The translations under genes and the position numbers were made by a program. Positions 6,008 through 17,241 of a stretch of DNA of 38,300 nt are shown here, one piece after another. This stretch comes from Angustibacter sp. Root456 (lineage in GTDB: Bacteria; Actinomycetota; Actinomycetes; Actinomycetales; Angustibacteraceae): NCBI RefSeq assembly GCF_001426435.1, contig NZ_LMER01000015.1, positions 456 through 38,755 on the forward strand. The letters run 5' to 3'. Positions within the stretch are counted from its first letter, which is position 1; the number at the start of each line of letters is the position of its first letter. The notes beneath the pieces were generated by a model, which was not told the origin of the DNA, searched no databases, and saw only the letters and a list, made by a program, of their open reading frames with translations.

Positions 6008-6814
6008 TCACATTTCGTAATCTACCGTAACCGGTGCGTGATCACTCCAGCGCTCAGCGTATGACGGCGCTCTACCGACCGTGACCCTGTGTGCCCGGTT
6101 TGCCAGTTCACGCGTCGCCAACTGGTAATCGATTCTCCATCCGGCGTCGGAGTCGAACGCCTTGCCGCGCCACGACCACCACGTGTACGGCCCGGGGCCG
6201 TCGCCGGCGAGCGAGCGGTGGACGTCGACGTACCCGCCGCGAGTCGACAGCCATCGGTCGAGATAGGCGCGCTCCTCGGGCAGGAACCCCGCGCGTCCGA
6301 CGTTGCCGCGCCAGTTCTTCAGGTCGACCTCGCGGTGCGCCACGTTCAGGTCGCCCGTGACGACGACGTGGTCGCGCTCGCGTCGCAAGGCGGCCATGCG
6401 CCGTCCGGCGGCGGCGAGGAAGCGCTGCTTCACCACCTGTCGCGACGTGCCAGCCTCGCCCGTGTGCACGTACGCCGACACGACGGTCAGAGGACCGGCG
6501 TCGGTGGCCAGGTCGGCCTCCACCCACCGGCCGCAGGGGTCGAACTCTCGGTGCCCGAAGCCGTGTCGGACGTGCGCGGGCTCGTGCCGGGTCAGCACCG
6601 CGACGCCGCACCGGCCGGCGGCGTCGCAGGTGGCGTGCGCCACGTGCCAGCCCGCCAACGGGCTGTCCGCCAGCACCTCGTGCAGCTGCTGTGCCGTCGC
6701 CCGCACCTCCTGCAGCGTCACGACATCCGGTGCAGCGTCGGCGAGCCAGGTGAGGCCGCCGCGACGGGCCGCCGCGCGGATGCCGTTGACGTTGGCGGAG
6801 ACGAGGCGCAGCAC
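6008..6814 (-). CDS. xth: Exodeoxyribonuclease III (xth family), 268 aa
   Basis: Mg-dependent AP endonuclease and 3'-5' exonuclease of base excision repair. Family residues are in place: SANVNG (Asn8), LQEVR (Glu36), Tyr115 in SAYVHTG, GDLNVAH (Asp155, Asn157), the Trp/Phe region TWWSWRGKAFDSDAGWRIDY and the terminal SDH (258-259). Length is normal. The GTG start has GATGGGG just upstream. From about codon 225 (GGA TGG AGA ATC GAT onward) the gene changes to AT-richer codons (AGA, GAT, TTG, GAA, GTA), unlike its first 220 codons. The same C-terminal segment exists as a host-like fragment at 149-310. The gene appears to be a chimera whose 3' end came with the island, yet it looks functional. 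Confidence 0.95.
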   Translation of the reverse strand: MLRLVSANVNGIRAAARRGGLTWLADAAPDVVTLQEVRATAQQLHEVLADSPLAGWHVAHATCDAAGRCGVAVLTRHEPAHVRHGFGHREFDPCGRWVEADLATDAGPLTVVSAYVHTGEAGTSRQVVKQRFLAAAGRRMAALRRERDHVVVTGDLNVAHREVDLKNWRGNVGRAGFLPEERAYLDRWLSTRGGYVDVHRSLAGDGPGPYTWWSWRGKAFDSDAGWRIDYQLATRELANRAHRVTVGRAPSYAERWSDHAPVTVDYEM

Positions 6815-6835
6815 GGCCCCATCATGGCCGACGCG

Positions 6836-7312
6836 TCAGCGTCGGATGAAGTCGGCCACCGTCGTGCACAGTGACGCGCACTGGGTGCCGACACCGACCT
6901 GGGTCACCCGAGAATTCAGGATGTTGGCGCGGTGGCCCGGCGAACGCATCCACATCGCGACCAGACTCGGTGCGGACATGCGCGCCCGCGCGATGTTCTC
7001 GGCGGCCATGGTGGCCCGGCAGCCGCGCATCACCGTGTACATCGACTGGTGGTACAGCGTCGTCGACGTGCGGAGGCGAAGTGCCCACCGCTCACCGTAG
7101 GAGTCGGGGCACGACGTGTAGGCCAGCGGCCGCAGCCCGTGGCGCGAGCGCTGGTAGTTGATCGCCTGCACCACGCGGACCTCGTAGCCGTTGAGGTAGG
7201 TCTGCGACTCGGCGGCCTGAGCCGGCGCGTGCGCGGAGACGGCGACGATCCCGCTGGCCGCCACAACGAGGGCCAACGCGACACGGAGAATCACCCTGGG
7301 TAGAGCATGCAT
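6836..7312 (-). CDS. Secreted CAP-domain (SCP/PR-1-like) protein, 158 aa
   Basis: A signal peptide (basic start, hydrophobic core VALALVVAASGIVAV, cleavage likely after AQA near residue 33) precedes a compact CAP domain. Landmarks are INYQRSRHGLRPL, the YHQS His (88), MAAENIA (Glu105) and the CAP signature W.RSPGHRANIL (121-132, His127). Cys68/Cys98 and Cys145/Cys149 may pair outside the cell. CAP proteins of bacteria are extracytoplasmic with mostly unknown roles. The upstream region has an inverted repeat (GGGACTA at 7327-7333, complement at 7346-7352) that may belong to its promoter. It is 21 bases upstream of xth on the same strand and may be cotranscribed with it. Confidence 0.88.
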   Translation of the reverse strand: MHALPRVILRVALALVVAASGIVAVSAHAPAQAAESQTYLNGYEVRVVQAINYQRSRHGLRPLAYTSCPDSYGERWALRLRTSTTLYHQSMYTVMRGCRATMAAENIARARMSAPSLVAMWMRSPGHRANILNSRVTQVGVGTQCASLCTTVADFIRR

Positions 7313-7390
7313 GCACCGAGGGTAGAGGGACTATCTTGAATTGACTAGTCCCATGGGAGCATTTCCGTGACCACGCGTGACGCACAGCAA

Positions 7391-7421
7391 CGGCGCGGCG
7401 TCCTGAGGGGACACCGCGCCG
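7391..7421. terminator. Hairpin downstream of icd
   Basis: Arms CGGCGCGG-C-GTCC and GGACACCGCGCCG pair with one mismatch around a short loop. The hairpin lies 37 bases past the icd stop on the minus strand. It lacks a clear U-run, as is common in actinobacteria. Confidence 0.6.
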
Positions 7422-7457
7422 CTGCGCGTCCGGCCGCGGTCGGCCGACCGCCCGTGC

Positions 7458-8675
7458 TCAGGCGAGCGCCGCCGCGAGGTTCTCGTCGAGCGCCGCGAGG
7501 AACTCCTCGGTCGTCAGGTAGGGCTGGTCCGGACCGATGAGCAGCGCGAGGTCCTTGGTCATCTTGCCGCTCTCGACCGTCTCGACGCAGACCCGCTCGA
7601 GGGTCTCGGCGAAGCCGGTGACCTCGGGCGTGCCGTCGAGCTTGCCGCGGTGCTTCAGGCCACCGGTCCAGGCGAAGATCGAGGCGATCGGGTTGGTGGA
7701 CGTCGGCTTGCCGGCCTGGTGCTGGCGGTAGTGACGCGTGACCGTGCCGTGGGCCGCCTCGGCCTCGACCGTCTTGCCGTCGGGCGTCATGAGCACCGAC
7801 GTCATCAGCCCGAGCGAGCCGAAGCCCTGCGCGACGGTGTCGGACTGCACGTCGCCGTCGTAGTTCTTGCAGGCCCAGACGTAGCCGCCCTCCCACTTCA
7901 TGGCTGCGGCGACCATGTCGTCGATGAGGCGGTGCTCGTAGGTGAGGCCGGCGGCGTCGAAGTCGGCCTTGTACTCGTTCTCGAAGATCTCGGCGAAAAT
8001 GTCCTTGAAGGCACCGTCGTAGGCCTTGAGGATCGTGTTCTTCGTCGACAGGTAGACCGGGTAGCCGCGCTGCAGGCCGTACGAGAACGACGCCCGCGCG
8101 AAGTCCTCGATGGACTTGTTGAAGTTGTACATGCCCATCGCGACGCCACCATCGGGGCCGTAGTTGGCCACGACGTGCTGGATCGGCTCCGAGCCGTCCT
8201 CGGGCGTGAAGGTGATCGTCAGCTGGCCGGCGCCCGGCACCTTGAAGTTGGTGGCCTTGTACTGGTCGCCGTGAGCGTGACGGCCGATGACGATCGGCTT
8301 GGTCCAGCCGGGCACCAGGCGCGGGACGTTGCTGATGATGATCGGCTCGCGGAACACCACGCCGCCGAGGATGTTGCGGATCGTGCCGTTCGGCGAGACG
8401 TACATCCGCTTGAGGCCGAACTCCTCGACGCGGGCCTCGTCGGGCGTGATGGTCGCGCACTTGACCCCGACGCCGTGCTCCTTGATGGCGTTCGCCGCGT
8501 CGATGGTCACCTGGTCGTCGGTGGCGTCGCGGTGCTCGATGCCGAGGTCGAAGTAGCGCAGGTCGATGTCGAGGTAGGGGTGGATCAGGCGGTCCTTGAT
8601 GAACTGCCAGATGATCCGGGTCATCTCGTCGCCGTCGAGCTCGACGACCGGCCCGGCAACCTTGATCTTCGCCAT
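7458..8675 (-). CDS. icd: NADP-dependent isocitrate dehydrogenase, 405 aa
   Basis: Oxidative decarboxylation of isocitrate to 2-oxoglutarate in the TCA cycle. The sequence belongs to the homodimeric, eukaryote-like NADP-IDH group. It opens with [21 protein letters not shown], then has [12 protein letters not shown] (substrate loop), [12 protein letters not shown], the Mn-binding NYDGDVQSD and the cofactor segment [12 protein letters not shown]. Length is as expected. The start is ATG 8675, with GAGAGG upstream. A longer reading from 8711 would add 12 unrelated residues. It is transcribed alone, followed by a hairpin, and is divergent from the membrane-anchored protein at 8798. mdh lies nearby on the other strand. 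Confidence 0.96.
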   Translation of the reverse strand: MAKIKVAGPVVELDGDEMTRIIWQFIKDRLIHPYLDIDLRYFDLGIEHRDATDDQVTIDAANAIKEHGVGVKCATITPDEARVEEFGLKRMYVSPNGTIRNILGGVVFREPIIISNVPRLVPGWTKPIVIGRHAHGDQYKATNFKVPGAGQLTITFTPEDGSEPIQHVVANYGPDGGVAMGMYNFNKSIEDFARASFSYGLQRGYPVYLSTKNTILKAYDGAFKDIFAEIFENEYKADFDAAGLTYEHRLIDDMVAAAMKWEGGYVWACKNYDGDVQSDTVAQGFGSLGLMTSVLMTPDGKTVEAEAAHGTVTRHYRQHQAGKPTSTNPIASIFAWTGGLKHRGKLDGTPEVTGFAETLERVCVETVESGKMTKDLALLIGPDQPYLTTEEFLAALDENLAAALA

Positions 8676-8797
8676 GGGAGTGCCTCTCGTGGGGGGATTG
8701 CTTGACGTCAAGATATCGGCTCGGAGGTGGCTGGTGCCAGGCAGCCGGCGGGCCCGCTCCGGTGGCGGGGCGACGACAGCGGTCCGATCATGACCCC

Positions 8798-9379
8798 ATG
8801 ACGAGCACTGAGCAGTCGGCGCATCGTCCCGCGAACCCGATTGCCCGGCCGTGGACCGACACGGACGACGGAAGCACCCTGCGCCCGGTGCGCGACGCGC
8901 ACGACGTCCAGCGCAACCGCCGGTGGCGCGCTGCCTCGGTCATCGCCCTGTGGGCCGTGGTGATCGCCGGTGCCATCGGCCTGCTCGGCGTGCGCTCGCA
9001 CACGGTGCACGCAACCGGCAGCGGCTACCGCGCCGACTTCACGTACGCCTCCGTGGCCCGGCCGGGCTGGGACGTTCCGTGGCACCTCGTGATCCGCCAC
9101 CCCGGCGGTTTCGGAGAGGGTCTGGTCACCGTCGCGGTGAGCCGGTCGATGTTCGACATCTACGAGACGCAGGGCTTCCACCCCTCGCCGGACTCCGAGA
9201 CCGCCGACGGCGAGTACGTCTACCTGGAGTTCTCGCCGCCGCCCGGCGACACCCTCGTCGTCGACTTCGACGCCTACATCCAGCCGACCAGCCAGATCGG
9301 CCGCACAGCCACCATCAAGCTCATCACGGGTGGCCAGGAGCGGCTGCGGCTGCACGCCCGCACGCTGCTGCTGCCCTGA
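8798..9379 (+). CDS. Membrane-anchored protein with a single N-terminal segment, 193 aa
   Basis: A ~43-residue polar N-terminus precedes one membrane segment ([21 protein letters not shown], ~45-65). A ~125-residue domain outside the membrane follows. It is rich in beta-type sequence ([23 protein letters not shown]) and has no Cys. I do not recognise the domain. The DUF421/YetF gene follows 31 bases later on the same strand, so the two likely form an operon and the products may act together at the membrane. The ATG was chosen because upstream codons run into the icd promoter area and look non-coding. Confidence 0.75.
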   Translation: MTSTEQSAHRPANPIARPWTDTDDGSTLRPVRDAHDVQRNRRWRAASVIALWAVVIAGAIGLLGVRSHTVHATGSGYRADFTYASVARPGWDVPWHLVIRHPGGFGEGLVTVAVSRSMFDIYETQGFHPSPDSETADGEYVYLEFSPPPGDTLVVDFDAYIQPTSQIGRTATIKLITGGQERLRLHARTLLLP

Positions 9380-9410
9380 GCCGCAGCGGCCCCAGCGAGA
9401 GGAGCATCCG

Positions 9411-10902
<1,492 letters not shown>

Positions 10903-10924
10903 GGCACCAGCAGTCCGGCGGCTC

Positions 10925-10963
10925 GGCCGCCACGGTCAGACCGTGAGCTTGACCGTGGCGGCC
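10925..10963. terminator. Perfect 14-bp hairpin between mdh and the convergent DUF3017 gene
   Basis: Arms at 10925-10938 (GGCCGCCACGGTCA) and 10950-10963 are exact complements around an 11-base loop. The hairpin works from either side. The last codons and the TGA (10938-10936) of the DUF3017 gene lie inside it. Confidence 0.8.
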
Positions 10964-11202
10964 AGCACGGCGGCCGCGCCGGCCGCACCGGCGAGCAGCA
11001 GGACGTCAACCGCCTTGGAGCGCACCGCCACCGCGCCGACGGCGCTGGTGGGAAGCACCGCCCGCACGACCGCGGTGACGCCGAGCGCACCGGCCAGCAG
11101 GTAGCCGCCGGCGCGCAGGTGGCCCGACACGACGGCCACGACCGCGGCGGCCACGCCGACGAGCAGCAACAGCCAGGGGCCCAGGAGCCGCGGCGTCGTC
11201 AC
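10936..11202 (-). CDS. DUF3017-type small membrane protein, 88 aa
   Basis: Three hydrophobic segments fill the protein ([39 protein letters not shown] and [20 protein letters not shown]). Members of DUF3017 typically follow folD in actinobacteria. Here the start overlaps the folD stop by four bases, so the two are translationally coupled. Function is unknown. The 3' end is embedded in a terminator hairpin. Confidence 0.85.
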   Translation of the reverse strand: MTTPRLLGPWLLLLVGVAAAVVAVVSGHLRAGGYLLAGALGVTAVVRAVLPTSAVGAVAVRSKAVDVLLLAGAAGAAAVLAATVKLTV

Positions 11203-12080
11203 GACGCGAGCGAGCGCTCGGCCGCCTCGACCACGTTGGCCAGCAGCATCGCGCGCGTCATCGGTCCCACGCCGCCCGGCATGGGCGCCAGCCAGCCGGC
11301 GACCTCGGCGACCTCGGGCGCGACGTCCCCGACGATGCGGCTGCGGCCGGTGTCGTCGACGACGCGGCTCGTGCCGACGTCCAGCACCACCGCGCCGGGT
11401 CGCACCATGTCAGCGGTGACGAGTCCCGCGCTGCCCGCGGCCGCGACGACGATGTCGCCGGAGCGCACCACCGAGCGCAGGTCGCGTGTGCCCGTGTGGC
11501 ACGAGGTGACGGTGGCGTTCTCGGGACGGCGCGTGAGCAGCAGGCCGAGGGGACGGCCGGACGTCGTGCCTCGGCCGATGACCACCACGTGGGCTCCGGA
11601 CAGGCTGATGTCGTAGCGGCGCAACAGCTCCACGATGCCGCGCGGGGTGCACGGCAGCGGCGCGTGGCCGCGTCCGGACACGTCGAGCACCAGCCGCCCG
11701 AGGTTGGTGGGGTGCAGGCCGTCGGCGTCCTTGGCCGGGTCGATGCGCTCCAGCACGGCGTCGGGGTCGACGGCACGCGGCAGCGGCAGCTGCACGATGA
11801 AGCCGGTGCACGCGGGGTCGGCGTTGAGCTCGTCGACCGCCTGCTCGACGTCCGCCTGCGTCGCGTCAGCCGGCAGGTCGCGGCGGATCGAGGCGATGCC
11901 CACTTCAGCGCAGTCGCGGTGCTTGCCGCCGACGTACGCGCGGCTGCCGGGGTCGTCACCGACCAGCACCGTGCCGAGGCCGGGCGTCACCCCGCGAGCC
12001 CGGAGCGCGGCGACCCGCTCGGTGAGCTCGGCGCGGATCGCCGCAGCGGTCGTCTTGCCGTCGAGCACGCGCGCTGCCAT
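11199..12080 (-). CDS. folD: Methylene-THF dehydrogenase/methenyl-THF cyclohydrolase FolD, 293 aa
   Basis: Bifunctional enzyme interconverting 5,10-methylene-THF and 10-formyl-THF, the one-carbon donor used by PurN and PurH encoded nearby. The active-site segment [17 protein letters not shown] has Tyr49 and Lys53. FIVQLPLP, the KDADGLHP Asp, the Rossmann loop [18 protein letters not shown] and the closing [11 protein letters not shown] are all present. ATG 12080 is the first start. Length is normal. Placement beside purine genes makes metabolic sense. Confidence 0.96.
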   Translation of the reverse strand: MAARVLDGKTTAAAIRAELTERVAALRARGVTPGLGTVLVGDDPGSRAYVGGKHRDCAEVGIASIRRDLPADATQADVEQAVDELNADPACTGFIVQLPLPRAVDPDAVLERIDPAKDADGLHPTNLGRLVLDVSGRGHAPLPCTPRGIVELLRRYDISLSGAHVVVIGRGTTSGRPLGLLLTRRPENATVTSCHTGTRDLRSVVRSGDIVVAAAGSAGLVTADMVRPGAVVLDVGTSRVVDDTGRSRIVGDVAPEVAEVAGWLAPMPGGVGPMTRAMLLANVVEAAERSLAS

Positions 12081-12144
12081 GGCGGCATCCTTTCACGGGC
12101 CCGCTCCGGCTCAAGGCAACGCCCCGCCGTGCCGAGGGGGGGCT

Positions 12145-13059
12145 GTGGAGGAGTGCGCGACACCTGCTCGGCCGGCCACCGCGCCGGACGCCGATCCCTG
12201 CTGGGACGGCGCGTGGCTGCGGGGCGAGCCGCTGGACGACGTCTGGGCCCAGGCCGCTCTGCTGCGCACGGTGGCGACGCTGCCCCGCCTGCACCCGTGG
12301 CGCCTGGGCGACCAGAAGGGGTCGTCGCGCCAGCTGCAGTGGCTGGCGCGGTGCCCGCCCGACACGCAGTCCCCGACCACCCGCCCCGCCTTCGCCGTCC
12401 TGTCGGTGACGGCGCGCGAACCCGACCTCGACCGCTCGGACAGCCCCGCGAGCGCGGGCCTGGACTCCCCCGCGGCCCTGCTCGCGGCGATGGCGTTCGG
12501 TGCCGCCGTCCGGTCGGTGGGGGCGGTGACGTCGGCGGGCACCACGCCCCAGTGGGCGGGGGCCATGGTGCGGCTGCCGGGTACCTGGCTGCCGCCGGTG
12601 GCGTGGCTGCCGCGTGAGCTGCGCGACCTCGACGACCCGGGCTCGGCCTGGCTCACCGAGTCCGTCGACTTCGCCGGCCGCTACTCGGTGCACGCCGACG
12701 ACCTGACGACCGCGGCGGCCCTGCTCACCCCCGCCGTGATGGCGATCGCGCTCGACGTCGTGCCGCCGCTCAGTGCCGTGACCGTGGCCGGTGACGCGCT
12801 GCACGTGTGGTGGCCCTACCGCTCGGCCACCCGGCGCGACACCGCGCGGGTGCACCGCACCGTCGAGGCCGCGCTGCGGCTCGCCGAGGCGTTCCCCAGG
12901 TTCGTGCTGGGCGACTTCCCCGACCGCAGCGGCGAAGTCGAGCAGGCCATGGCCGAGCGCCGTGCCGCGGCGGAGGCGTACCGGGCGGCACGTCGCCCCG
13001 GAGCGTCTCAAGACCCTGTGCTGCAACGGATCTACGAGCAGTCCCGCCGAGGCGACTGA
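12145..13059 (+). CDS. Uncharacterised protein, 304 aa
   Basis: I do not recognise a domain. GTG 12145 follows GAGGGGGGG and gives a soluble protein of 304 residues. An upstream extension in this frame would run through folD and is not believable. Features are LPRLHPWRLGDQKGSSRQL, a central Pro/Ser/Ala-rich part, VKsVDFAGRYSVHADD-like sequence (TESVDFAGRYSVHADD), VVPPLSAVTVAGDALHVWWPY and a helical basic end. The D-F-A-x-R-Y-x-V segment resembles that of small DUF3137-like proteins, but this is weak. It is divergent from folD and convergent with purH, 20 bases from the purH stop. Confidence 0.7.
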   Translation: MEECATPARPATAPDADPCWDGAWLRGEPLDDVWAQAALLRTVATLPRLHPWRLGDQKGSSRQLQWLARCPPDTQSPTTRPAFAVLSVTAREPDLDRSDSPASAGLDSPAALLAAMAFGAAVRSVGAVTSAGTTPQWAGAMVRLPGTWLPPVAWLPRELRDLDDPGSAWLTESVDFAGRYSVHADDLTTAAALLTPAVMAIALDVVPPLSAVTVAGDALHVWWPYRSATRRDTARVHRTVEAALRLAEAFPRFVLGDFPDRSGEVEQAMAERRAAAEAYRAARRPGASQDPVLQRIYEQSRRGD

Positions 13060-13079
13060 CCGCCACCCGCTGCGAGCGC

Positions 13080-14656
13080 TCAGTGGGCGAAGTGCCGCGT
13101 GCCGGTGAAGTACATCGTCACGCCAGCCGCCTGCGCCGCGGCCACGACCTCGTCGTCGCGGATCGAGCCGCCCGGCTGCACGACGGCGCGCACGCCGGCG
13201 TCGAGCAGCACCTGCAGGCCGTCGGCGAAGGGGAAGAACGCGTCGGAAGCCGCGACGGCGCCGCGCGCCCGCTCCGCGCCCGCACGCTCCACCGCGAGCC
13301 GGCAGGAGTCGACGCGGTTGACCTGCCCCATGCCCACCCCGACGCTCGCGCCGTCGTTGGCCAGCAGGATCGCGTTCGAGCGCACCGAGCGCACCGCCCG
13401 CCACGCGAACGCGAGGTCGGCGAGCGTGTCGGCGTCGGCGGCCTCACCCGCCGCGAGCGTCCAGGACGCCGGGTCGTCACCGGGCGCGTCGATGCGGTCG
13501 CCCGTCTGGGCGAGCACTCCCCCGCTCACCTGGCGCAGCTCGACGGCGTCGCGGGCGTAGCCGTCGGGCAGCTCGAGCAACCGCACGTTCTTCTTGCGAG
13601 TCAGCACCTCGTAGGCGTCGTCGTCGAACGAGGGAGCCACGACGACCTCGGTGAAGATGTCGGCCAGCCGCTCGGCCATCGCCAACGACACCGGTCGGTT
13701 CGCCGCGACCACGCCGCCGTACGCCGACACCGGGTCGCACGCGTGCGCCTTGGCGTGTGCCTCGGCGATGTCGGCGCCGACGGCGATACCGCAGGGGTTG
13801 GCGTGCTTGATGATCGCGACTGCCGGCTGGTCGAAGTCGAACGCCGCCCGCAGCGCGGCGTCGCCGTCGACGTAGTTGTTGTACGACATCTCCTTGCCGT
13901 GCAACGGGGTCGCCTGCGCGATGCCGGGCGCGGCGTCCGGGTCGACGTACAGGGCGGCGCGCTGGTGCGGGTTCTCGCCGTAGCGCAGGGTCGCGGCGCG
14001 CTCGAGAGCAAGGCCGGCGTACGCGGGCCACCACTGCGGGTCGTCGGCGAGCTCGCGGGCGCACCACTCCGCCACCGCCTTGTCGTACGACGCGGTGTGC
14101 GCGAAGGCCCGAGCGGCCAGCCGGCGGCGAGCGGCGAGGTCGAAACCGCCGTCCCGCAACGCCTCGGCGACGAGAGGGTAGTCGCTGGGGTCGGTGACGA
14201 TCGCGACGCTCGCGTGGTTCTTGGCGGCCGCCCGCACCATCGACGGGCCGCCGATGTCGATCTGCTCCACCACGTCGTCGAGCCCCGCGCCCGAGCGCAC
14301 CGTCTCGCGGAAGGGGTACAGGTTGCTGACGACGAGGTCGAACGGCTCGATGCCGAGGTCGGCGAGCTGTCGCTCGTGGTCGGCGTTGCGGCGATCGGCG
14401 AGGATGCCCGCGTGCACCTTGGGGTGCAACGTCTTCACCCGCCCGTCGAGGCACTCGGGGAAGCCGGTGAGCTCCTCGACCTGCGTCACCGGCACCCCCG
14501 CGGCGGCGATCCGCGACGCCGTCGAGCCGGTCGACACGATCGCGACGCCCGCACCGTGCAGCGCCGCCGCGAGGTCCTCGAGACCAGACTTGTCGTACAC
14601 CGACACCAGGGCGCGACGGATCGGACGCCGGGCGCCGTCGACGGCGGGCTGCTCGC

Positions 14657-14660
<4 letters not shown>
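13080..14660 (-). CDS. purH: AICAR formyltransferase/IMP cyclohydrolase PurH, 526 aa
   Basis: Last two steps of IMP synthesis. The N-terminal MGS-like cyclohydrolase domain shows [26 protein letters not shown] and [12 protein letters not shown]. The C-terminal formyltransferase domain shows [24 protein letters not shown], the [13 protein letters not shown] segment with the catalytic Lys-His, and the closing [12 protein letters not shown]-like [13 protein letters not shown]. Length is as expected. The GTG start overlaps the purN stop by four bases (GTGA), so PurN and PurH are translationally coupled in the DUF6350-purN-purH operon. Confidence 0.97.
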
Positions 14661-15286
<626 letters not shown>

Positions 15287-15308
15287 GGACGACGAGGGTA
15301 TCGGCGCC

Positions 15309-16544
15309 TCAGGCCCGGCGTCGCCGGTGGGTGGCCCACGCGGCCGCACCCGCCCCCAGGGCCAGCTCTCCGGCGAGCACCAGACCGGCCTTCCACGCCG
15401 ACGGCCCGACGGCCGAGAGCGCACCGGGCCCGGCCGCACCCCCGCTCAGCGCGAGCAGCACCGTGAGCACCGCGGCGGCCAGCCCGGCCGCCGCCAGGGC
15501 GTCCCAGACCGTGCCCTCGCGGCGGGCGACGACCCACCAGCCGACGACGGCTCCCACGATGACGGGAACGAGCACCAGCGCCTGGAACGCCACGGGCAGC
15601 GCACCCGGCGGCGGCACCGCTCCGAGCACGGGCACCAGCGGGAGCAGGCCCAGGTCGGAGCCCGCCGGCGTCACCGACGTGCCCGCTCCGAGCGCGAAAC
15701 CCTGGCCGCTCACGAACGCCACGCCCCACAGCACGAAGTTGGGCACCAGCAGCAGCTGGCCGAGCGTGACGACGGCACCGCCGACCACCCCGGCGCCGAG
15801 GGCCTCGTACAGTGACCCGATCCGGGCGAACCGCAGCGCCAGCGTGACCAGCACCAGCGCCGCCGCGACGGCCACGAGCGCCGCGACCGCGACGGCCGCG
15901 GGCCGGGCGGCCCGGCGCAGCAGCATTGGCGTTCGCACGGCTTCGGCCAGCGTCGCCGCCACCGGTGCGTCGACCGCGCGCAGCGCCGCCACCAGCGCCC
16001 CCGCCGCGGGCAGCAACAGGCCGGCCACGACGGCCTGCCAGAGCACGGGGCGCACGCCGTCGCCGTGCGCCAGCAGCGCCACGAGCAGCAGCACCACCGC
16101 GTACCCGCCCGCGAGCGCCGCCACGAGCGGAGCCACGGCGCGCAGCGCTCCCCCCGCCGCCGTGACGTGCCGCGCGTCGAGCGAGTGGCCGATGCGGCGT
16201 CCGGCGAGCCACGCGAGGCCCACGGGCAGGGCGAGCCCACCCAGCGGCGCCAGGGCGACCTGGCCGTCCGGCACCTGCACCGCGACCCGGTGCAGCACGA
16301 GCCACACGTCCGAGCCGACGCGCAGGGACTGCCCCCAGCTCGCCGTCGACTGGGCCGATGTCGCCCAGGCCAGCAGGGCGGGCAGGACGACGGCCAGCCA
16401 CGACAGCGCCGCGCTCCACATCCCCGTCAGAGCCGCCAGCAGCGGGCTGGTCGGCCCGTCGTCGGGGCCGCGGCCGGACGTGGCGGTGGTCGAGCTGGTG
16501 CTCGAGCTGGTGCTCGAGGTGTGCAGTCGGTCGAGGAGGCTCAT
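15309..16544 (-). CDS. DUF6350 / PerM-like polytopic membrane protein, 411 aa
   Basis: About ten hydrophobic segments run from residue ~40 to the end. Its position directly upstream of purN-purH is that of the mycobacterial PerM (Rv0955) gene, a membrane protein linked to cell division and persistence, so DUF6350 is the likely family (context plus composition). ATG 16544 has GGAGGGG five bases upstream; 14 further upstream codons are unlikely. The N-terminus has a Ser/Thr-rich low-complexity stretch, encoded by repeated CTCGAGCTGGTG-type units at about 16493-16519, followed by GRGPDDGPTSPLLAALTGMW. It is the first gene of the operon with purN and purH. Confidence 0.82.
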   Translation of the reverse strand: MSLLDRLHTSSTSSSTSSTTATSGRGPDDGPTSPLLAALTGMWSAALSWLAVVLPALLAWATSAQSTASWGQSLRVGSDVWLVLHRVAVQVPDGQVALAPLGGLALPVGLAWLAGRRIGHSLDARHVTAAGGALRAVAPLVAALAGGYAVVLLLVALLAHGDGVRPVLWQAVVAGLLLPAAGALVAALRAVDAPVAATLAEAVRTPMLLRRAARPAAVAVAALVAVAAALVLVTLALRFARIGSLYEALGAGVVGGAVVTLGQLLLVPNFVLWGVAFVSGQGFALGAGTSVTPAGSDLGLLPLVPVLGAVPPPGALPVAFQALVLVPVIVGAVVGWWVVARREGTVWDALAAAGLAAAVLTVLLALSGGAAGPGALSAVGPSAWKAGLVLAGELALGAGAAAWATHRRRRA

Positions 16545-16710
16545 CGCCCCTCCATGGTCGCCCGTGGTGCGCGCCGCGACCGGCATCCGCCCACGCTTCG
16601 GGGTGTCGCGGGCGGCGACGAGGGCAGCGCGTGCAACCGGGCGCCCCGCTCAGGCGTGTTGGTGGTGGAGGCTGGGCGCAGGGGGCCCAGGCGACCGAGA
16701 AGAGGGTGGC

Positions 16711-17241
16711 GTGAGCAGCGAGCAGGACGAGTCGTCGTTCGACGAGTTCTACCGGACGACGAGCCGGCGCGTGATGCACCACGTCTACGCCATGACCGGC
16801 GACCGCACCGAGGCGCAGGACTGCGTCCAGGAGGCGTACGCGCGGGCCTGGCAGCGGTGGGGACAGCTCCACCGTGACGACCGGGACGGCGACCCGGAGG
16901 CGTGGGTGCGTACGGTGGCGCGGCGCATCGCCGTCTCGAGATGGCGCCGCACCCGGACGGCGGCCCGGCACCTGCTCGTGCACGGGCGCGAGCAGTCCGT
17001 GCCGCCGCCGAGCGAGGACCACCAGGTGCTCGTCAACGCCTTGCGGCAGATTCCTGCGGCCCAGCGCCACGCCGTGGTCCTGCACCACCTCGTCGGCCTG
17101 AGCGTCGAGGAGGTCGCCCGCGAGACCGGCGCGCCGACCGGCACGGTCAAGGCCCGCCTGAGCCGCGGACGGACGGCGCTCGCCGCCGTCATCGGATCGC
17201 TCGACGCGCAGACCGAGAAAGGGCTTCGTCATGGTCACTGA
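16711..17241 (+). CDS. SigE-family ECF RNA polymerase sigma factor, 176 aa
   Basis: Region 2 (FDEFYRTTSRRVMHHVYAMTG then EAQDCVQEAYARAWQRW) and region 4 (LRQIPAAQRHAVVLHHLVGL, VEEVARETGAPTGTVKARLSRGR) are both clear. The size and AR.YAR-WQRW pattern fit the actinobacterial SigE-type ECF group. GTG 16711 follows AGAGGGTGGC. The gene is divergent from the DUF6350 operon and overlaps the next gene, a membrane protein probably acting as its anti-sigma partner, by up to 11 bases. Confidence 0.9.
   Translation: MSSEQDESSFDEFYRTTSRRVMHHVYAMTGDRTEAQDCVQEAYARAWQRWGQLHRDDRDGDPEAWVRTVARRIAVSRWRRTRTAARHLLVHGREQSVPPPSEDHQVLVNALRQIPAAQRHAVVLHHLVGLSVEEVARETGAPTGTVKARLSRGRTALAAVIGSLDAQTEKGLRHGH

Noticed and set aside
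7345-8460. A 371-codon minus-strand frame inside icd
   Set aside because: It is the Arg-rich out-of-frame shadow of icd, which is a confident full-length gene.
11635-12144. A long N-terminal extension of the 304 aa protein
   Set aside because: It would lie wholly antisense to folD. The GTG at 12145 with a G-rich ribosome site gives a sensible start.
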